Origin: JAOAFZ01 sp964412815
GTDB lineage: Bacteria > Patescibacteriota > Microgenomatia > UBA1406 > GWC2-37-13
Reading direction: 5' to 3'
Length of the DNA: 64,000 nucleotides
NCBI GenBank assembly: GCA_964412815.1
Contig: CAYPQF010000032.1
Coordinates: 20,292-84,291 of the forward strand
Shown: positions 59,166-64,000 of the stretch, one piece after another
Layout of the letters: each line of letters begins with the position of its first letter
Numbering within the stretch: position 1 is the first letter of the stretch
Notes under the pieces: model-generated
What the model was told of the DNA's origin: nothing
Database searches by the model: none
Seen by the model: the letters and a program-made list of their open reading frames with translations, nothing else
Program-made: the position numbers and the translations under genes

Positions 59166-60448
59166 AGAACAACCAGCGGCCTATAGTGATAAGCTTTGTT
59201 TAGCCGTTCAGCAAAGACCAATTGACCGTGCCGCATACCGAACTTATAATTGTAGACCGTCTCCCCTGAAACAGGATTAGAAAACGCCTGTGCGTAACTT
59301 TCCTGAGCAGTCGAGATGAAGCCTTTCTTCAAAACGCAATCACAAAGTTCGAGCGGTAATTCGGCGGCAGTCAGGTAAGCAATGCCTTCTTGAATTGCAT
59401 ATAATGAAGCTTCGATGTTCGGCTGAACAAGCTGCGGATTTGTCTTATAGAAAACTTTGATCTTCAAAGGCGTTTTACAGCGCCACTGGCATTCGCGGTC
59501 TTCGTATAAAACTCTAACAATTGCCCTCTCAGCAGAGACTATATCGAGCCGTAAGGCCGTCGTGTCTTGAGTGATTTCGAAGTCTGCACAACTGTTATTG
59601 ACTTCGTATAGAATAGCGGGTTGGTCAGTTTCCGTCACGCAAATAAAATTAACTTCGGTAATAAGTTTATAAAATTCGCCAGCCTCAAGGTCAATTGTGC
59701 CGTTAAACATAAACGCTGGATCGGCCAACGACCACGCATTGAACCAATAAGTTGTGTTTGATCCATCGACAACCGGATCTTTTGCGTAGGGGATGATGTC
59801 TTGAGTGCCGGGATAGACCGGATAAACTGTACCATCGGCGCACGTTTGAGTCGGAACGGTTAACCGCATCAAACGACAATGTTGGACATTGATTGTGACA
59901 TCGCAGGGGTCAGAAACTCTACTGCTGAGAGGGACAAGCCAATTACCGCTTCCGTTTTTACGAGGATAGCCCGCTATCTGTGCTGGTGGTATACTGCTGC
60001 CAGTTGTCGCATTTCTAAGCGTGACAAGCGCCGGATTATCTACAAAATCACTATCTAATTCTACAACGCAAACACCGTCAACCAACGTAACCGGGGCGTC
60101 TTCAATCACAAATGGGGAAATCGTAAAGCTGTCTTCCAAATCCGTGATTGTTTGAACTACGTTAACGCTCTCAATTCCCGGCCATTTCAATTGAATTCTG
60201 CTGCGACCGTCCCAAGCGATCTCTTGCACATGATACCGCTCTGTTAAATTCCAACCTAGCTCATTTTCAACGACAGCTTGATTGGCAATTAATCGGTCAA
60301 GAAGGTATCTCCTTAAGCAGTCATTCACGTCTTGGGTGCAGCGGTCACAGGCCGTCTTTACGCCGTAAATTCGCCCGTCCAGACAGGCTAGTGAGGCGAA
60401 TAGCTCAGGGGTTACGTACAGATTATTCTTGTTCAATGATAAACTCAT
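59162..60448 (-). CDS. head-tail connector candidate, 428 aa
   Basis: The N-terminal helices (TPELFASLACLDGRIYGV, LRRYLLDRLIANQAVVENELGWNL) resemble the helical gp6-like adaptor of siphophage connectors. Several Cys residues are spread through the chain (DRCTQDVNDC, CQWRC, LELCDC). The middle is strand-rich. It is much longer than usual adaptors (about 100-200 residues), so extra domains are present. The identity is inferred mainly from position and from the first 70 residues. Confidence 0.52.
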   Translation of the reverse strand: MSLSLNKNNLYVTPELFASLACLDGRIYGVKTACDRCTQDVNDCLRRYLLDRLIANQAVVENELGWNLTERYHVQEIAWDGRSRIQLKWPGIESVNVVQTITDLEDSFTISPFVIEDAPVTLVDGVCVVELDSDFVDNPALVTLRNATTGSSIPPAQIAGYPRKNGSGNWLVPLSSRVSDPCDVTINVQHCRLMRLTVPTQTCADGTVYPVYPGTQDIIPYAKDPVVDGSNTTYWFNAWSLADPAFMFNGTIDLEAGEFYKLITEVNFICVTETDQPAILYEVNNSCADFEITQDTTALRLDIVSAERAIVRVLYEDRECQWRCKTPLKIKVFYKTNPQLVQPNIEASLYAIQEGIAYLTAAELPLELCDCVLKKGFISTAQESYAQAFSNPVSGETVYNYKFGMRHGQLVFAERLNKAYHYRPLVVL

Positions 60449-60629
60449 AACCCTGTGCTTTCCATGCTTCTAATTGGCTTTCACCAATTCGAATGAATAC
60501 GGTATGAATTGGGTAGCGCATCCCGTTTGCAGCCAAAAGAGATTCACCGGAATTTGTACAGAGTGCCAAACGCGTTTTTTCTTTGGGCGCGACAATATCT
60601 CGATAAGCGCACTTGCATTTCTTAGGCAT
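60423..60629 (-). CDS. hypothetical protein, 68 aa
   Basis: It overlaps both neighbours (26 bases with the connector gene, 1 base with the membrane protein gene). Basic with a CKC pair at the N terminus (PKKCKCAYRD). No family recognised. Confidence 0.58.
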   Translation of the reverse strand: MPKKCKCAYRDIVAPKEKTRLALCTNSGESLLAANGMRYPIHTVFIRIGESQLEAWKAQGYEFIIEQE

Positions 60630-61033
60630 TATTCGTAGCCCTTAACGTTTATCAAAGAAGATACTGCCGCAACCGCAAAAATAGACATAACAAAACTAGT
60701 CACTGTATCAAAGTATCCAGTTAATAACAAAAGATGAATTACTAAAGACATCCAGAAAGAGAGGCAAAAAGGACACGACCAAGCTTCGGCCCGCAGCGGC
60801 TTAACCGTCCAAATATAGTGATTTTCGCTGACTTTTTTAGTCTCATAAACGCCGAACAAACGGCGTATCACATCGAATAGCGCGGCCTTTTGGAAATGGC
60901 CTGTGTCCGAAAAGAAGACCCCAACGTTTTTTAGGACAAACGGCCCTTCATGGCTGTCTTTTTCTTGTAGTAAAAAGATCTTTGTTAGGTAGGCGCAAGC
61001 GAGTGCTGCAATTATCCAGATTAAAAAATCCAT
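60629..61033 (-). CDS. membrane protein, DUF1360-like
   Basis: 134 residues with TM segments at the N terminus (residues 3-20) and two near the C terminus. The motif SCPFCLSFWMSLVIHLLLL resembles the C-x-x-C-x-S-x-W stretch of DUF1360 membrane proteins. In phages such proteins are often next to head genes, of unknown role. It shares bases with both neighbours. Confidence 0.62.
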   Translation of the reverse strand: MDFLIWIIAALACAYLTKIFLLQEKDSHEGPFVLKNVGVFFSDTGHFQKAALFDVIRRLFGVYETKKVSENHYIWTVKPLRAEAWSCPFCLSFWMSLVIHLLLLTGYFDTVTSFVMSIFAVAAVSSLINVKGYE

Positions 61034-61266
61034 ATTGGAGCACCTTCAGTTGCCAGAAACAGCGCTTCATATTGAGGCACGGTATATACCTGCCCCGTTT
61101 TAAACTCTTTTAAAACTCCGTTGACTCTGGCAGTAAAGAAATCTTTAGCTCCGAATGTGGCACTCGGCGTTGAAAACTCTATGCCGTAGTCTACTGAATA
61201 TTCTTTTATGGAGAAAACCGCAGCAGTTCGCTTCTTTTTAGCAGCGCCACATTTAGAGCAAGCCAT
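61021..61266 (-). CDS. small protein with N-terminal CxxC, 81 aa
   Basis: The start MACSKCGAAKKKR gives one zinc-ribbon-like pair and a basic patch; the rest is strand-rich (FFTARVNGVLKEFKTGQVY). It overlaps the next gene by 13 bases. No family recognised. It lies among head-completion genes. Confidence 0.58.
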   Translation of the reverse strand: MACSKCGAAKKKRTAAVFSIKEYSVDYGIEFSTPSATFGAKDFFTARVNGVLKEFKTGQVYTVPQYEALFLATEGAPIWIF

Positions 61267-61268
61267 AA

Positions 61269-61634
61269 TTAGTAGTAACCCCGAAGCGGATTATCGTTAT
61301 CGCGCAAAGCGGCAATAACATCGACCAAATCTTCGTAAGTGTGCGGGGCAGACAGCGCGTTTGTAACCGCGTAAACTGCCGCGACCCACGTCTTAATCTT
61401 CTGAACACGCCCCGTAATATTTGCGGCCTGTTCCAGAATGCGGAGACGCGTATCTGAGTTCGTCAACTGACGGTAGCTCATAAACACCGAACCGAGCGAA
61501 TTCGCCATCGTAAACTCGATGGTGTGTTCTTCATTCGGCGTAGGCAGCGAGTCTACGTCCGTAACGCGAACAAGCGGCCCGTAAGGGGCAGAAACCGCAG
61601 CGGCGGCGGTATCAACTTGCGAGTTAGTTGCCAT
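61269..61634 (-). CDS. head-region protein, 121 aa
   Basis: ATG at 61634 lies 2 bases from the neighbouring gene. Alpha/beta protein (TIEFTMANSLGSVFMSYRQL, then helices). It is compact, positioned just after the capsid gene cluster. Possible decoration or head-completion protein; no family signature. Confidence 0.58.
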   Translation of the reverse strand: MATNSQVDTAAAAVSAPYGPLVRVTDVDSLPTPNEEHTIEFTMANSLGSVFMSYRQLTNSDTRLRILEQAANITGRVQKIKTWVAAVYAVTNALSAPHTYEDLVDVIAALRDNDNPLRGYY

Positions 61635-61636
61635 TA

Positions 61637-62017
61637 TTAATTACCCTCTTTCATGTCCATTTCAGCCAGCAGCGCAATCAACTGATCGCGCGAAAGCTGT
61701 TCGGCGGGAACGACTTTTTCAACAACTTTAGCCGTCGGCTCGTTCATCATATCAGCAAACTGGCCGTTTTCGCGCTGCTCACGAAGCTGCTGGACAGCAC
61801 GAACAACGCGAATATCGGTCGTAAAAACGCTGTTCCCCTGTGGGTCGCGGTTGCGCCGAACGATGTCGCGGGCTGCGCTATCTGGAACACGGATCGATTC
61901 TCCGGCGGGCGGGACATGGTATGCCCGCCCTTTGGAAGTCACCACCGCAGTCGGATTTGTGAAGCCGCCGATATAATAAAGATCGACCATTTTAGTATTT
62001 TCAATCGCTAGAGCCAT
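61637..62017 (-). CDS. head-region protein, 126 aa
   Basis: ATG at 62017 lies 2 bases below the stop of the capsid gene. N-terminal strands (DLYYIGGFTNPTAVVTSKGRAY) are followed by a helical, basic-then-acidic C terminus (VPAEQLSRDQLIALLAEMD). Position directly after the capsid gene fits a head decoration or head-tail joining protein. Confidence 0.6.
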   Translation of the reverse strand: MALAIENTKMVDLYYIGGFTNPTAVVTSKGRAYHVPPAGESIRVPDSAARDIVRRNRDPQGNSVFTTDIRVVRAVQQLREQRENGQFADMMNEPTAKVVEKVVPAEQLSRDQLIALLAEMDMKEGN

Positions 62018-62019
62018 AG

Positions 62020-63381
62020 TTATGCATTACGCCCCAAAATAAGAACGTTACCCTGACCACCACGCTGACCACCGAACGCATAGAAGTCCTGAGCCGCGAA
62101 CGACCCAACTTCATTTTCGTTCTCAAGCAGCGTTTCAACCGTAACATCCGTAATCTTGCCCTGAAGCGGCATGAATTTGCACATCAGCCGCGCTTCCATT
62201 TCAGCAAAGTACTGGAAGCAGGTGTTGTTGTATTCTTTCCAACCCGTGCGGAGCATACCGTTCTGCATAATGACTTCGTTGATCGGGACGCCACCGCGAG
62301 GCGGAATCTGATTCCAATCAAGGTACTGGTGCTCAAGAATGTTGACCGGGCCAAAGCGACGGGTCAGCAAATAGATGTCACCAGTCACCCCAAAGCGACC
62401 ATTGGGCAGCGTAACATTTGCGCCCATGATGTCGTCGGTGATAACCGGGACAGGCTGGCCGTCAACTTCGATGAAACCGTCTCCAAAGAAACCCGCCGTG
62501 ATACGCGCACGTTCGCTAAACCACGACTGAGCATCCATCTGAATATTAATATTGGCGACCGGAGCGCCAATCATCGCGCCCATCGCAATCGCATCGGCAA
62601 GATACGACCAGATAGCGCGAGGCATTACCAGCGCATAATCGGACGGCGTAAGACGCACACCGCGATCCGACGCCCGCTGGCGAATCCGGCGAACCATACC
62701 CTTGACAGCGCGGAGCACCGTCGAAGGCGAAGTCAGACCAGTTCCGTTGATGACCACCGGATCGGTGAACTCAGTCGAACCGTTGCCAACCGCGTGAGCG
62801 GCCACCCAACCAGTGTCGATGATCACGTCCAGACCGTCGTACATCAACTGACCCGCAGTCGGATCACCGAAAATCAAGTTCCAGTTCAAATGCTGTTCAA
62901 ACTGGAAAGCGACCCGCGCCAGCGCCCAATCAGCGTCATTGTCAATCGGGCGACCCGCGCCCGGGCCGCGCAGCATGTAAATCGGGCTGCGTTCGCATTC
63001 GAGTTCGCCAAAATCGCGGCGAGTGATCAGCGGCGACTGGAAGCTAACACGGTACGAAGAATGTCGATACTCAACACCCTGCCAATCCGAACTCGGCCCA
63101 AAATCACACTGAGCAATCGTGTCGAGATCGCCAAGATAGTCGATATAGCTCGTCTCGCCCGTAAAACCTTCAGGGGCGATCCAGCTAAGGTGAGCGACAT
63201 GCTCATTACGGGTCTTCACGCCACGAGTCGGAATCCATTGCATAAGTTTAGATCCGCCCTGAATAACGGCGGAAATAACTTCGTCCACACACATCGACCA
63301 AGGGCCGTCGCGGTAGATATATGCAGGAGCGGCATCAAGATCAACAGTATCTTTCTCTAAAATCTGAGTCTTTTCGTTCAT
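62020..63381 (-). CDS. major capsid protein, HK97-fold candidate
   Basis: 453 residues, ATG at 63381. It follows the protease/scaffold gene and precedes head genes, the standard place for the major capsid protein. The composition is balanced and lacks signal or TM segments. The layout, an acidic N-terminal arm, central LITRRDFGELECERSPIYML and a C-terminal EMEARLMCKFMPLQG, fits an HK97-type fold, though no family signature is strict. An antisense ORF covers most of it but is a shadow. Strong expression is expected. Confidence 0.75.
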   Translation of the reverse strand: MNEKTQILEKDTVDLDAAPAYIYRDGPWSMCVDEVISAVIQGGSKLMQWIPTRGVKTRNEHVAHLSWIAPEGFTGETSYIDYLGDLDTIAQCDFGPSSDWQGVEYRHSSYRVSFQSPLITRRDFGELECERSPIYMLRGPGAGRPIDNDADWALARVAFQFEQHLNWNLIFGDPTAGQLMYDGLDVIIDTGWVAAHAVGNGSTEFTDPVVINGTGLTSPSTVLRAVKGMVRRIRQRASDRGVRLTPSDYALVMPRAIWSYLADAIAMGAMIGAPVANINIQMDAQSWFSERARITAGFFGDGFIEVDGQPVPVITDDIMGANVTLPNGRFGVTGDIYLLTRRFGPVNILEHQYLDWNQIPPRGGVPINEVIMQNGMLRTGWKEYNNTCFQYFAEMEARLMCKFMPLQGKITDVTVETLLENENEVGSFAAQDFYAFGGQRGGQGNVLILGRNA

Positions 63382-63402
63382 TTTAAAATAATACCTTTGT
63401 GA

Positions 63403-63804
63403 TTAAGAACTCATCCGACGGTCACGGCCGGGAGCGCTGTCGGGCAACTTTGAACGCATCTGCTGACGAACAGCCTGTTCCTGCTGGCGTTCGGTCGTTG
63501 ATTTCTGCTGGTCTTCCTGCATGGTAAGACGGAAATGTTTGGCCGCTTCTTTGCCGATCAGCGGCACAGCGGTCTGCAAATCAACAACATCCGCCTCAAG
63601 CTTGCCAAAACGAACATCCATCGACTTCTGTAGTCCTTCGATGCTTTTCTGAAGCTCAACAAGCAATTCAGGCAGCGACTTTTCATTTTCTCCCGCCTGC
63701 ATCGTCTTCTGAACCTGTTCCGTCACCGACAGCGGAGTTTCGTCAGTCGAAAGATCAATAGTCTCAACAACTTCAACTTCGGGCTGCTTAATTTCTTCAG
63801 CCAT
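63403..63804 (-). CDS. scaffold protein from a nested in-frame start
   Basis: ATG 63804 (MAEEIKQPEVEVVET) is in the protease frame and has GGAAGGA about 7 bases upstream, better than most starts nearby. It would give a 133-residue protein that is acidic and coiled coil, as expected for an assembly scaffold. This mirrors lambda Nu3, made from an internal start in gene C. The start is inferred from the ribosome site. Confidence 0.6.
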   Translation of the reverse strand: MAEEIKQPEVEVVETIDLSTDETPLSVTEQVQKTMQAGENEKSLPELLVELQKSIEGLQKSMDVRFGKLEADVVDLQTAVPLIGKEAAKHFRLTMQEDQQKSTTERQQEQAVRQQMRSKLPDSAPGRDRRMSS

Positions 63805-64000
63805 TTCGAATTCCTTCCCAAAAGTTTCTTCGAGTGATTTATAAACAATATCTGCATTCGGGCTGGCGGCTTCAATCACCAAACCGAGTTCAACAATTTC
63901 CCAACGATCTAAATGTCCAGTTGATTTATCTCTGCGAACAGACCGCTGAAAAGGTGTCGTACTAACTTTTAAAGCGTGAGCATCGATAAGTTTCTTAATA
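63403..64000 (-). CDS. prohead protease C-terminal part with scaffold domain, cut by the window edge
   Basis: The frame is open to the right edge. The upstream codons at the edge (IKKLIDAHALKVSTTPFQRS.., then RWEIVELGLVIEAASPNADI) match the end of the U35/S78 HK97 prohead protease, whose family has GG..F..WELVEVSLVP.PAN. After this come about 130 residues with an acidic, coiled-coil scaffold-like region (SLPELLVELQKSIEGLQKSM). The catalytic Ser and His lie outside the window. It is fused or nested with a scaffold, as in lambda C/Nu3. Confidence 0.72.
   Translation of the reverse strand, partial: IKKLIDAHALKVSTTPFQRSVRRDKSTGHLDRWEIVELGLVIEAASPNADIVYKSLEETFGKEFEMAEEIKQPEVEVVETIDLSTDETPLSVTEQVQKTMQAGENEKSLPELLVELQKSIEGLQKSMDVRFGKLEADVVDLQTAVPLIGKEAAKHFRLTMQEDQQKSTTERQQEQAVRQQMRSKLPDSAPGRDRRMSS

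Noticed and set aside
62329..63360. 343-codon plus-strand frame opposite the capsid gene
   Set aside because: Low-complexity, His/Arg-rich antisense shadow with no ribosome site, opposite a clear structural gene.
1..64000. tRNA genes, integrase, repressor, terminase or portal
   Set aside because: I found no cloverleaf-like sequence or any such protein signature; terminase and portal are probably beyond the right edge.

Overview
This window is part of a tailed double-stranded DNA phage (Caudoviricetes). The long tape measure gene and the lack of any sheath or contractile baseplate genes suggest a siphovirus with a very long tail. Neither genome end is visible. The left edge cuts an early gene and the right edge cuts the prohead protease. 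No integrase, repressor, terminase, portal or tRNA gene is seen here. The host is not shown directly. A secreted glycoside hydrolase near 37 kb has Thr-Pro linkers of the kind common in Chloroflexota exoproteins, so a Chloroflexota host is a reasonable inference. Promoters resemble bacterial sigma-70 boxes (TTGACA, 16-17 bases, TATAAT/TATACT) and most genes have AGGAG-type ribosome sites.

Two converging blocks meet at a strong bidirectional terminator near 35.08 kb. On the plus strand (1-35.07 kb) lies the early/middle block. From 0 to 8 kb it has many small unknown and membrane proteins, a protein with a 19-copy RDAA-type repeat, and a 232-base gap with a perfect 20-bp inverted repeat. From 8 to 13.7 kb it has two members of an unrecognised 'GSCWW' family flanking a zinc metallopeptidase fused to six zinc ribbons. 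Three tandem paralogs at 14.4-15.6 kb look like the C-terminal half of DUF3696-type ATPases. From 15.7 to 35 kb comes replication and nucleotide metabolism: a zinc-binding replication accessory protein, a TOPRIM primase-helicase, a third GSCWW protein with about 13 CxxC pairs, an adenine methyltransferase, MazG, an SF2 helicase, family A DNA polymerase, ThyX, RusA and a calcineurin-like phosphoesterase.

On the minus strand, read from 64 kb down to 35.1 kb, lies the late block: prohead protease with a nested scaffold start, major capsid protein, small head genes, a connector candidate, a major tail protein with a propeller-like domain, a tail assembly chaperone pair with a likely +1 frameshift, the 2534-residue tape measure protein, baseplate proteins, two large fibre/spike proteins in a GC-rich island, a membrane coiled-coil protein, a secreted GH5 hydrolase and a last fibre-like protein. 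Consensus promoters sit before the chaperone pair and at the end of the tape measure gene.

The observations I rate highest are the three DUF3696-like paralogs, the three GSCWW paralogs with their zinc-ribbon peptidase neighbour, the Chloroflexota-like GH5 enzyme, the chaperone frameshift, the nested scaffold start, and two homopolymer frameshifts that break otherwise sound early genes.
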